Shown here one piece after another: positions 5,542-11,975 of a DNA stretch of 11,988 nt (positions are counted from its first letter, which is position 1; each line of letters starts with the position of its first letter). This DNA is from Candidatus Manganitrophaceae bacterium. Its GTDB lineage: Bacteria > Nitrospirota > Nitrospiria > SBBL01 > Manganitrophaceae. The notes below the pieces were generated by a model. The model was not told where the DNA came from, did no database searches, and saw only the letters and a program-made list of their open reading frames with translations. The stretch spans positions 1 through 11,988 of the forward strand of contig SCUR01000430.1 in assembly GCA_004297235.1 (NCBI GenBank). Direction: 5' to 3'. A program made the translations under genes and the position numbers.

Positions 5542-7708
5542 TCTCCTGGTCGATGCCGCCCCTTATTACCGAGCCCTCTATCACTGCATCACTCAGGCGC
5601 GCGAACGGCTTGTCTTCTTAGGATGGCAATTCGACAGCCGCGTCTCCCTTCTGCGGGGCGAGGAGGCTGACCGGGCGCGCTATCCGGTTCAATTCCTCCC
5701 GCTCCTCCAAAAAATCGCCGAAGAGCGCCCCGACCTCCAGATCTACATCTTGGCTTGGGATCATTCCATTGTCTTTGCTCCCGAAAGGGAGTGGTGGCAG
5801 TCGTACCGATTTCAACAGGAGACCGGCGATCAGATCCATTTTGTCTTTGACGATCTCCACCCGGCCGGGGGGAGTCATCATCAAAAGATCGTTTTAGTCG
5901 ACGGGATCGTCGGGTTTTGCGGCGGGCTGGATATTTGCGGAGATCGCTGGGACACCCCGCAACATCGCCGCCAAAATCCCCATCGCAAAAATGAGGACGG
6001 CACCGCATACAGCCTCTTCCATGATGTCCAGATTGCCGTTCAAGGAGAAGCGGTCTCCGTGATGGAGGAGATCTTTCTCGACCGATGGGCGGCCGCCACC
6101 GGCGAGCGATTGCCCCCCCTTTCTCCCGCTCCTCCGCGGCGATTTGATTTTCCTCACACCCTTCGCCTCTCCGGCGGGCCGGTGTCGATCTCACGGACCC
6201 TTCCGATCGGGGCCTGCGGCCAAACCGCGCCGGTTCAGGAGATCGCCCAGTTCTATGACGATGCGATCGCTTCCGCCGAGCGGTTGATCTTGATCGAAAA
6301 CCAGTATTTTACCTCCCGCCGCGTCTTCGAAGCGCTCCACAAGCGGATCTCCGACACGAACCGTCCCGGCATCGAGGTGATCGTGATCCTTCCGCAGGCG
6401 GCTCAAAATTGGAAGGAGGAGCTGGCGATCGGATTCGAGCAGCGGCGGATGCTGCAGCGGCTGGAGGCGGCGGCGAAGGCGAACCGTTGCCCGCTCGGGA
6501 TCTTCACGCCGATTAAAACCGGGCCCCCCCCCCTCCCGCCGACGCCGATCTATGTCCATAGCAAGGTGCTGGTCGTCGACGATCGCATCCTCTCGATCGG
6601 ATCGGCCAATACCAGCAATCGGAGCCTCGGACTCGATACGGAGTGCAATATCAACATCGAAGCGGAAGGGGAGAGCCGGCGGCGGGAGATCGCCCAGCTC
6701 TGCTACGCCCTTCTGGGAGAACATCTGGAGCAGCCGGCGGACGCGGTCAAATCGATGATTCGACAAAAAGGGGGATGGGTCGCGGCACTGGATGCCGCCT
6801 GGTCCGAAGGGGAAAACGGTCGGCTCCATAAGATCAACGACGCTTATCCCGAGACGTGGATCGATCAGGTTCTCCCGGAGGGAATCTGCTTCGACCCCGA
6901 ATCACCGCTCAGTCCCGAAAATATTTTCGAAAGATTATTCTCGTGGCCGACCGAATCGATCCACGAACCGGAGGAAGCGGCGGGCCACAACGCGGGGGAA
7001 AACCCTCCGACAAAAGAAGCCCCGCCGACCGGGTCGAAGAAAGGGTTTCTGAAGGGGATCTTTCTTTTTTTCTTTCCGTTGATCGGATTTTTGCTCTACT
7101 TCTTCTTGGAGAAAAAGGGGATCGACCTCCGCGCTTGGATGACCTATCTCGATGAAGCGCGGGCGTCGCATTGGACCATTCCCCTTTTTATCACCGGAAC
7201 GGTGATCGCCAGCGTCATCTCGTTCCCGTTGATCTTCTTTCTCGTTTTGGGGGGGATCTTGTTCGGAGCTTATTGGGGAACGCTTCTGAATTGGTCGGCC
7301 GCCCTCGCCGGCGCCACCCTCTCCTACTTCCTCGGACTCTACCTTGGGAAACCGCTCTTCCGGAACTTCACCCAGAAAAAGGCGCCGGCGCTCGGCAAGT
7401 GGATCAAACGGAAGGGCTTCTGGGCCATCTTGATCCTCCGGGTCGTGGGTGTCTTTCCATTTACCGTCGTCAACTTCGTCGCGGGGGCGAGCCGGATCCG
7501 CCTCTCCAACTATCTGCTGGCGACGGCCCTGGGGATGCTTCCGGGAACCTTTCTGATCTCCTATTTCTCCGATTCCATATTACAGGGGACCGTTCATTTC
7601 CCGTCGAAAAGCGCCCAGCTCCTCTGGGGATTCTCGCTGCTCCTCCTTTGGCTCGGCTTCTCCTTCTTGAAAAAGTGGTGGCTGCGGCGACAGGAGGGGT
7701 GGACCTAA
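5474..7708 (+). CDS. Phospholipase D / cardiolipin synthase-like protein fused to a VTT (DedA/TVP38) membrane domain
   Basis: The protein has 744 residues. It carries two HxK(x)4D motifs, the halves of a PLD active site: His136-Lys138-Asp143 in HQKIVLVD followed by GFCGGLD, and His362-Lys364-Asp369 in HSKVLVVD followed by IGSANTSNRS. Such enzymes hydrolyse phospholipids or transfer phosphatidyl groups, as in cardiolipin synthesis. A linker (about 490-525) leads into a C-terminal membrane domain of several helices (about 525-740) containing GGILFGAYWGTLLNW and RVVGVFPFTVVNFVAGASRI, the hallmark of VTT/SNARE-associated proteins; related VTT proteins move lipids between leaflets. I chose the ATG at 5474 because AGGAG lies 5 bases upstream; the in-frame ATG at 5447 has no such site. 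It overlaps the EEP gene by 68 bases. The fusion suggests lipid flipping coupled to head-group chemistry, which is inference. The gene ends 19 bp from a convergent gene with no clear terminator between them. Confidence 0.88.
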   Translation: MNAEKTIKPGRNCYRIAQADQIDLLVDAAPYYRALYHCITQARERLVFLGWQFDSRVSLLRGEEADRARYPVQFLPLLQKIAEERPDLQIYILAWDHSIVFAPEREWWQSYRFQQETGDQIHFVFDDLHPAGGSHHQKIVLVDGIVGFCGGLDICGDRWDTPQHRRQNPHRKNEDGTAYSLFHDVQIAVQGEAVSVMEEIFLDRWAAATGERLPPLSPAPPRRFDFPHTLRLSGGPVSISRTLPIGACGQTAPVQEIAQFYDDAIASAERLILIENQYFTSRRVFEALHKRISDTNRPGIEVIVILPQAAQNWKEELAIGFEQRRMLQRLEAAAKANRCPLGIFTPIKTGPPPLPPTPIYVHSKVLVVDDRILSIGSANTSNRSLGLDTECNINIEAEGESRRREIAQLCYALLGEHLEQPADAVKSMIRQKGGWVAALDAAWSEGENGRLHKINDAYPETWIDQVLPEGICFDPESPLSPENIFERLFSWPTESIHEPEEAAGHNAGENPPTKEAPPTGSKKGFLKGIFLFFFPLIGFLLYFFLEKKGIDLRAWMTYLDEARASHWTIPLFITGTVIASVISFPLIFFLVLGGILFGAYWGTLLNWSAALAGATLSYFLGLYLGKPLFRNFTQKKAPALGKWIKRKGFWAILILRVVGVFPFTVVNFVAGASRIRLSNYLLATALGMLPGTFLISYFSDSILQGTVHFPSKSAQLLWGFSLLLLWLGFSFLKKWWLRRQEGWT

Positions 7709-7727
7709 AGACACCGACGGATAAATA

Positions 7728-8636
7728 TCACTTCAGATAGGTTGGGAGGATCTCTTCCGGCCCCTTGAACGAGAGGCCGAGCTCCTTCGCCGCTTCATTC
7801 TCAACGCAGAGATTGTCTTCCTGGAGCATCGTCAGTTGATCGCGGGTGAGGGGCGGGCGAGGCAGGAGCCGCTCGGCGAGAGCGGCGGGCCCCTTCAACG
7901 CCCAGACCGGGAGGTGGACTTTCGCCCGGGAGAGGCCCTGGATCCGAAGAATCAAATCGATCAGCTCATTGAATGTGTACGGGCGCGGACCGCAGAGGGA
8001 GTAGCTCTTTCCGACGGCGAGCGGATTCCTCAGCGCTTGAACGAACGACTCGGACACATCCTCCACCCAAACCGGCTGGAGTCGATTCTTCCCCGGCCCC
8101 ACGACCGGAACCACCGGCGAGTAAGCGGCGATCTTGGCGAGCAGATTCATCGAGCGGTCTTCCCGGCCGAAGATCAGCGAGGGGCGAAAAATAGTCGCAT
8201 CGAGACCCGAAGCCCGGACCAGCTCTTCCGCCCGCCATTTGGTCTGGTGATAGCGGCTCGCCGCATTCGGACGGCTCCCCAGCGCGCTCATGTGGAGGAG
8301 GCGGCGCACGCCGGACGGCCGCATCGCCTCCACCACATTTTGCGTTCCCTCGACATGGAGTTTCTCAAACGTTTGTCCCCCCGGCTCGACGAGAATGCCG
8401 ACGAGATGAATCACCGCATCGGCCCCCTCCATCCCACGGAGCAAGCTCTCGCGCAAGCCGATCTCCCCCGGAATCCATTCTATTTTCCCCTCTTTCTTAT
8501 CCGGCTCATCCGGCTCATCCGGGGTAAAACGACGCCGCTCGCTCCGACAGAGCAGCCGGACCCGCTCGCCCCGGGAAAGAAGGCGGCGAACGAGGCTTCT
8601 CCCGACAAAACCGGTCCCGCCGGTCACGAAAACCAT
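7728..8636 (-). CDS. NAD(P)-dependent epimerase/dehydratase, complex I NDUFA9-like (atypical SDR)
   Basis: This is an extended/atypical short-chain dehydrogenase of 302 residues. The Rossmann dinucleotide motif TGGTGFVG lies at 5-12. Ser118 (MSALGS) and Tyr129-Lys133 (YHQTK) form the catalytic set. The C-terminal part has QPVWVEDV and SLCGPRPYTFNELIDLI, typical of NDUFA9-like proteins. Mitochondrial NDUFA9 binds NADPH in complex I; bacterial homologues are often encoded away from the nuo genes and have no settled substrate. I start it at 8636 because AGGAG lies a few bases upstream, whereas the longer frame at 8657 has none. A 9-bp in-frame tandem repeat encodes the DEPDEPD stretch at about 40-46. 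It lies 45 bp downstream of a DUF2892 gene on the same strand, probably in one operon. No nuo gene is visible here. Confidence 0.85.
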   Translation of the reverse strand: MVFVTGGTGFVGRSLVRRLLSRGERVRLLCRSERRRFTPDEPDEPDKKEGKIEWIPGEIGLRESLLRGMEGADAVIHLVGILVEPGGQTFEKLHVEGTQNVVEAMRPSGVRRLLHMSALGSRPNAASRYHQTKWRAEELVRASGLDATIFRPSLIFGREDRSMNLLAKIAAYSPVVPVVGPGKNRLQPVWVEDVSESFVQALRNPLAVGKSYSLCGPRPYTFNELIDLILRIQGLSRAKVHLPVWALKGPAALAERLLPRPPLTRDQLTMLQEDNLCVENEAAKELGLSFKGPEEILPTYLK

Positions 8637-8681
8637 GGCGCTCCTGACGCCGTCCACCCGCCCTGTCGAGAGGATCGACGG

Positions 8682-8930
8682 CTATCTTGCAAATGGGATG
8701 AGCCTCTTCCACCGGGGGTAGGTCGACACGCCGAGCAGATAATTCAGGGGGCTGAAGCGGAAGAAGGCCGTGAGGAACCCGTCGACTCCGATCAGCCACA
8801 TCGCCGTCCGCGCGAACCGGCTCCGCCCCGAGAAGAGGGCGAAGACGGGGAAGAGAACGCCAATCGTATAGCGCAGTCCGCGGTCCCACCCCCCCACATT
8901 GTAAGCTTTGTAGCTCTTAAAAGCATTCAT
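8682..8930 (-). CDS. Small DUF2892 (YgaP-like transmembrane domain) protein
   Basis: The 82-residue product opens with KAYNVGGWDRGLRYTIG and ends its second hydrophobic stretch with SPLNYLLGVST. This matches the DUF2892 pattern (N.GG.DR..R...G to CPLY.LLG..T). The usual Cys is replaced by Ser here, so any cysteine-based function is unlikely. Two transmembrane helices can be seen (about 21-38 and 44-60). A GGAGG is 7 bases before the ATG at 8930. The adjacent in-frame ATG at 8933 is only 4 bases from it and is the alternative start. DUF2892 domains sit in the membrane and often accompany rhodanese or dehydrogenase genes, but no activity has been assigned that I can rely on. It is the first gene of a two-gene unit with the NDUFA9-like SDR. 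Confidence 0.8.
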   Translation of the reverse strand: MNAFKSYKAYNVGGWDRGLRYTIGVLFPVFALFSGRSRFARTAMWLIGVDGFLTAFFRFSPLNYLLGVSTYPRWKRLIPFAR

Positions 8931-8982
8931 CATTTGTCCTCCACGCAACAAGTTCTCTTCATTCTCATCATTGGACCTTCAT

Positions 8983-8996
8983 CTGGTCTAGTCCAG
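8983..8996. repeat. Imperfect palindrome, possible operator
   Basis: CTGGTCTAGTCCAG is symmetric except for one mismatched pair. It overlaps the proposed -10 and transcription start of the DUF2892-SDR unit, where a bound repressor would block transcription. There is no direct evidence of binding, and no regulator gene is adjacent. Confidence 0.3.
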
Positions 8997-9024
8997 CATA
9001 ACGTCAATCGTTCGATCGGCACAA
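8995..9024 (-). promoter_or_regulatory. Possible promoter for the DUF2892-SDR unit
   Basis: On the minus strand TTGTGC (9019-9024) and TATGCT (8995-9000) are 18 bp apart. Both hexamers are moderate matches. The transcript would start near 8988, giving a leader of about 55 bases that contains the GGAGG ribosome site. Confidence 0.35.
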
Positions 9025-9034
9025 TTCCCTCTTT

Positions 9035-9064
9035 GGAGGATCTGATATCCTCCCTTCGAGGAGG
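9035..9064. repeat. Two overlapping, mutually exclusive hairpin repeats
   Basis: GGAGGAT (9035-9041) and ATCCTCC (9047-9053) form a perfect 7-bp stem with a five-base loop. The same CCTCC (9049-9053) can pair instead with GGAGG at 9060-9064. This shared-arm layout is what attenuators look like. However, the strong plus-strand promoter lies downstream of it, so transcription through it is uncertain and it may be a protein-binding site. Confidence 0.4.
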
Positions 9065-9146
9065 TCGGTTTCTCTCTCCTGATCGATTCGGGTATACTTG
9101 TCTTGATCCGAACGGCACCCCGGGTTCTCCTGATGAAGGTTGTTTA

Positions 9147-9175
9147 TTGACTTCCCCCAGGTGCTGGCCTATACT
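9147..9175 (+). promoter_or_regulatory. Strong sigma-70-type promoter for the permease operon
   Basis: TTGACT (9147-9152) and TATACT (9170-9175) each match consensus at five of six positions and are separated by exactly 17 bp. Transcription should start near 9182, about 150 bases before the permease ATG. Confidence 0.7.
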
Positions 9176-9201
9176 ATCGTGCTTTATATTGGGAGAGAGG
9201 G

Positions 9202-9227
9202 GACCGAGGCCGCTCTTGGCTTCGGTC
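9202..9227 (+). promoter_or_regulatory. Stable hairpin in the permease leader
   Basis: GACCGAGGCC (9202-9211) pairs with GGCTTCGGTC (9218-9227) over ten base pairs, one of them G-U, around a six-base loop. It lies about 20 bases after the predicted transcription start. No T-run follows, so it is not an intrinsic terminator. It could stabilise the mRNA or belong to a larger regulatory leader. I do not recognise it as a known riboswitch. Confidence 0.5.
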
Positions 9228-9331
9228 GCGCACGGGTCACAGCGGAAGGTCATCTTTCCTGATGCATATCATTGACAGACCGAATCGAGCGAGCGGCCCC
9301 GGCCCTCTCTCTCTCGCCTTGAGAATACGCG

Positions 9332-10900
9332 ATGGCATCTGAAGTTCGTGCGCCCTCCGACGCGCTCCCCAATGCCCCTGTTGAACTTCGAAGAGATGTC
9401 TCCATCTGGGGCTCTTTCACCTGGGGATACGCCGATGTCGGCGCCGACGTTTATGTGGCCTTAGGGCTGGTGATGGGCGCCGCCCATGGGGCGACGCCGC
9501 TCGCCTTCGCCGCCGCCGGCTTTGTCTATATTTTAATCGGCTTCGCTTATACGGAACTCGCTTCGGCCTATCCGGTCGCCGGAGGGGGACAGTACTACAC
9601 CCTCCGCGGCCTCGGCGATATCTGGGGATTTATCACCGGAGCGGCCCTCCTCCTCGACTACACAATCGATATCGCTCTTTTTGCCACCGCCTCCGCCGGC
9701 TACATCAATTTCTTCTTTCCGGCCATCCAGAGCTATGGGGTCGACATCGGCCCCTTCCATGGGATCAACCTGATCTGGGCGGCCGAATCGCTGCTCCTCA
9801 TCGTCTTTTTGATGATCCTCAATATTCGGGGAATTCGAGAATCGTCTCTCTTCAACTCGCTGATCGGCGCCCTCGACATGGTTCTGGAATCGACCATTAT
9901 CGTTCTCGGTTTCCTCTTTGCCTGGAAACCGGAGATGGTCGTCATGCAGTTTAAGAACGAATTCCCTTCGGCGGAACAATTCTTCTATGCCGTCTCGGTC
10001 GCCATCATCTCTTACGTCGGGCTGGAATCGATCTCTCAAGCGGCCCAGGAAACGCGGCGGCCCGCCACCATTATCCCTCGGACATCGGTCTCCCTGATCT
10101 TTGTCGTTCTTCTTTTTGCGATGGCCTTCCCGGTGTTGAGCTTGGGGATTCTTCCCTGGCAGACACTGGCCGAGCGGGAGTCCGATCCGGTGGCTGTCCT
10201 GGCCAGCGCCATCCCTTATGTCGGCTTTTTGGCCGGGCATGCCGCCGCCGTTTTGGGGGCGACCATTGTTTTGATCTCGGCCAACACAGGGGTGATGGGG
10301 GCCTCCCGGCTCACCTACAGCATGAGTGAATGCCACCTGCTCAGCCCTTGGTTCAATGCGGTCCACCCGAAATATCGGACCCCGGTGCGGAGCGTGGTCT
10401 TCTTCTCCGGAGTGGCCGCCGTGGAAGCGGCTTTCAGCTTTTTGTCCGGCCCCAAGGCGATGGACACGATGGTGAATATGTATGCCTTCGGCGCGACGCT
10501 CGCCTATTTCATGAGCTTCATCGCCCTGATCGCCCTGCGGATCAAAGATCCTTACACCCCCCGTCCCTATCGGATGCCGTTTAATATTAAAATAAAAGGG
10601 GTCTACATTCCGGTGCTGGGGATCGTCGGCGCCTTTGCGACCTTGGGGATGCTCGGCGTGGTCATCTGGACCCATGCCCTCGGCCGGATCGCCGGTCCCG
10701 GCTGGATTCTCCTCTGGCTGGGAGTTTATCTCTGGTACCGATGGCGCAACAAACTCCCCGTCCTCTCCAGCGTCCGACACGATTGGGAGAAGGAACAGAT
10801 CGCGATCCTCACCTCTGCGGAAGAGTTCGACCTCCTGGAGCAATACAAGCTCGCCCTGACGGAGCGGAATAAGAAAGAGGCCAAACATGCTTCAAAATAA
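9332..10900 (+). CDS. APC-family permease (amino acid/polyamine/organocation type)
   Basis: The protein has 522 residues and about 12-13 hydrophobic helices. APC features are visible: helix 1 WGYADVGADVYVALG, the helix 2 and loop region ELASAYPVAGGGQYYTLRGLGD, and the segment YVGLESISQAAQETRRPATIIPR, which matches the conserved G.E....ETK.P...IPR element of the superfamily. A soluble tail of about 45 residues ends in Lys-rich sequence. Substrate cannot be deduced; amino acids are the default, but the Usp and TrkA neighbours leave potassium or another cation open. The ATG at 9332 has no clear Shine-Dalgarno sequence: a CT repeat (9305-9315) and a structured GC-rich leader precede it. It heads an operon-like set, overlapping the next gene by 14 bases. 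Confidence 0.88.
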   Translation: MASEVRAPSDALPNAPVELRRDVSIWGSFTWGYADVGADVYVALGLVMGAAHGATPLAFAAAGFVYILIGFAYTELASAYPVAGGGQYYTLRGLGDIWGFITGAALLLDYTIDIALFATASAGYINFFFPAIQSYGVDIGPFHGINLIWAAESLLLIVFLMILNIRGIRESSLFNSLIGALDMVLESTIIVLGFLFAWKPEMVVMQFKNEFPSAEQFFYAVSVAIISYVGLESISQAAQETRRPATIIPRTSVSLIFVVLLFAMAFPVLSLGILPWQTLAERESDPVAVLASAIPYVGFLAGHAAAVLGATIVLISANTGVMGASRLTYSMSECHLLSPWFNAVHPKYRTPVRSVVFFSGVAAVEAAFSFLSGPKAMDTMVNMYAFGATLAYFMSFIALIALRIKDPYTPRPYRMPFNIKIKGVYIPVLGIVGAFATLGMLGVVIWTHALGRIAGPGWILLWLGVYLWYRWRNKLPVLSSVRHDWEKEQIAILTSAEEFDLLEQYKLALTERNKKEAKHASK

Positions 10901-11135
10901 GGCGTATCTCATCACCGCCCTTCGATCCCTGACCCTCCGGGAAAAGATTCTCACGATCAACATCCTGCTCTATTTCTGCGTCGGCGGGGGCATCCTGTAT
11001 CGTGCCTTCTTCCGTCATGCTTCTTGGCCGGCCTATCTGATGGGGTCTATCTTCCTGCTGCTCGGGAGTTATCGTTTTTATATGGTGTACAAGGCGCTGG
11101 CAAAGGGGGGAGGAACGGAGGTTCCTGGAAAATGA
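10887..11135 (+). CDS. Small two-helix membrane protein of unknown function
   Basis: This 82-residue product has two hydrophobic helices (about 22-40 and 49-70) with basic residues between and after them. AGAGG lies 7 bases before the ATG at 10887, inside the end of the permease gene. Its stop overlaps the start of the next gene as ATGA (11132-11135). Being wedged by overlaps between a permease and a stress protein argues that it is real and may be an accessory subunit. The second helix carries GSIFLLLGSYRFYMVYK, closely similar to a stretch of the membrane protein at 4011-4475. I recognise no family. Confidence 0.75.
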   Translation: MLQNKAYLITALRSLTLREKILTINILLYFCVGGGILYRAFFRHASWPAYLMGSIFLLLGSYRFYMVYKALAKGGGTEVPGK

Positions 11136-11704
11136 TCGATCTGATCGATCTGATCAACCCGCTGGGGGCGGTGATCGCCCTCTTCTTTGTCGTTTCGCTC
11201 ATTTCGATCCTTTGGTGGATGCTCCATCCCCCGGTGTATATCCCGGCCGCCGCCGCAAAAGCGCGCCGCTCCGTTTTTGCCGTCAAAAGAATCTTGGTGC
11301 CGACCGTCGGTCTTCCCTATGCGGAACGGGGCGTTGAGCTGGCCTGCCGCCTCGGCGCCGAGCAGGGGGCGGAAATTCTTTTGATCTATGTGGTCGAAGT
11401 CCCCCGCACGATGCCGCTCGGAATTCCCCTTCCTGATGCGGAGCAGGAGGGAAATCAGGCGTTGGACCGGGCCAGCTCCATCGTCAAACTCCACGGTCTT
11501 CCCTCCCAGAGGATTCTCCAACGGGCGCGTCTGGCCGGGGAGGAGATCGCGCGGATCGCGCGGGAACGGGATATCGACATGATCATCTTGGGGATTCGGT
11601 CCGAGCCGGGATTGCGCGACGCGATCTTGGGGAGAACCTCCGATATTATCCTCCGGCATTCTCCCTGCGAAGTGGTCATCGATAAACTGCCGAAGGAGGC
11701 CTAG
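11132..11704 (+). CDS. Universal stress protein with an N-terminal membrane anchor
   Basis: The 190-residue product starts with a transmembrane helix (about 11-31, PLGAVIALFFVVSLISILWWM) and a short Pro/Ala linker. A UspA domain follows at about 50-185: VKRILVPTVGLPYAERGVELACRLG, then IDMIILGIRSEPGLRDAILGRTSDIILRHSPCEVVI. The last part corresponds to the G-2x-G-9x-G(S/T) nucleotide-binding loop, but the usual first G-x-x-G spacing is altered (GIRSEPG), so ATP binding is uncertain. The start at 11132 is set by the ATGA overlap with the preceding gene, with GGAGG about 11 bases upstream. The first codons are a 9-bp tandem repeat encoding IDLIDLI. Usp domains commonly regulate or are fused to transporters. 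Here a separate anchor would hold the domain beside the permease, which is inference from operon position. Confidence 0.85.
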   Translation: MIDLIDLINPLGAVIALFFVVSLISILWWMLHPPVYIPAAAAKARRSVFAVKRILVPTVGLPYAERGVELACRLGAEQGAEILLIYVVEVPRTMPLGIPLPDAEQEGNQALDRASSIVKLHGLPSQRILQRARLAGEEIARIARERDIDMIILGIRSEPGLRDAILGRTSDIILRHSPCEVVIDKLPKEA

Positions 11705-11743
11705 GGTTCAGGTGGAGACCGCCGGGACGCGGGTCAAACCCCT

Positions 11744-11772
11744 TTGAACTTCTCGGGCCAAACGATTATACT
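11744..11772 (+). promoter_or_regulatory. Promoter for the TrkA-like gene
   Basis: TTGAAC (11744-11749) and TATACT (11767-11772) are separated by exactly 17 bp. Transcription would start near 11780, leaving a leader of about 18 bases with a GGGGA before the ATG at 11798. The TrkA-like gene can thus be expressed independently of the permease operon. No strong terminator lies between 11705 and 11743. Confidence 0.6.
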
Positions 11773-11797
11773 GTAGAGAACGACGATTGGGGAAACA

Positions 11798-11975
11798 ATG
11801 CATATTGTGATTCTCGGTTCCGGAAGGCTCGGATCGCGTCTGGCCAATGCCCTGGTTCAAAAGGGGCATCGAATTGTCATTGTCGATGCGGAAGAGACCA
11901 AATTCAAAAACTTGGAAGAGCACGAAAACATCCACCGTGTCGGCGGGAATATCTTCAACGAGGAAACGGCCGACC
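11798..11975 (+). CDS. TrkA/RCK-N family NAD-binding protein, 3' end missing
   Basis: Only the first 59 codons and one further base are genuine; the contig then turns into sequencing adapter. The product starts MHIVILGSGRLGSRLA with a Rossmann GxGxxG at 7-12. Asp30 ends the second strand (HRIVIVD), the position that selects NAD(H). The later IHRVGGNIFNEET parallels the 'v.GD.t.ee' segment of TrkA-N/RCK domains. Such proteins gate potassium uptake (TrkH, KtrB) or channels in response to NADH or ATP. A full TrkA would carry RCK-C domains and perhaps a second half, so the fragment could equally be a one-domain KtrA. It follows the permease-Usp set by about 90 bp with its own promoter. Confidence 0.8.

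Larger units (their letters stand above)
8934..9331. other. Divergent regulatory region of about 400 bp with no convincing gene
   Basis: This gap lies between the divergently transcribed DUF2892 gene (8930, minus) and the APC permease (9332, plus). It holds a possible minus-strand promoter (8995-9024), a strong plus-strand promoter (9147-9175) and a weaker plus-strand candidate (TTCTCT 9070-9075, 17 bp, TATACT 9093-9098). It also holds three inverted repeats (8983-8996, 9035-9053 with 9049-9064, and 9202-9227). A minus-strand open frame across 8930-9253 has no family resemblance or ribosome site and I do not count it. Confidence 0.7.

Noticed and set aside
8930..9253. 107-residue minus-strand frame upstream of the DUF2892 gene
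   Set aside because: It has no ribosome site, no hydrophobic core and no family resemblance, and it covers the strong permease promoter and several inverted repeats.
7836..9275. 479-residue open frame on the plus strand opposite the SDR and DUF2892 genes
   Set aside because: It is antisense to two well-supported genes, lacks domain resemblance, is rich in Arg, Pro and Glu as GC-rich mirror frames are, and has no ribosome site.
9533..10888. 451-residue minus-strand open frame opposite the permease
   Set aside because: It is a mirror frame of the permease helices, with abundant Gly, Asp, Arg and His and no recognisable motif.
11705..11760. Rho-independent terminator after the Usp gene
   Set aside because: The only stems (such as GGGT-CAA-ACCC at 11731-11741) are short, lack a T-run and overlap the -35 of the next promoter.
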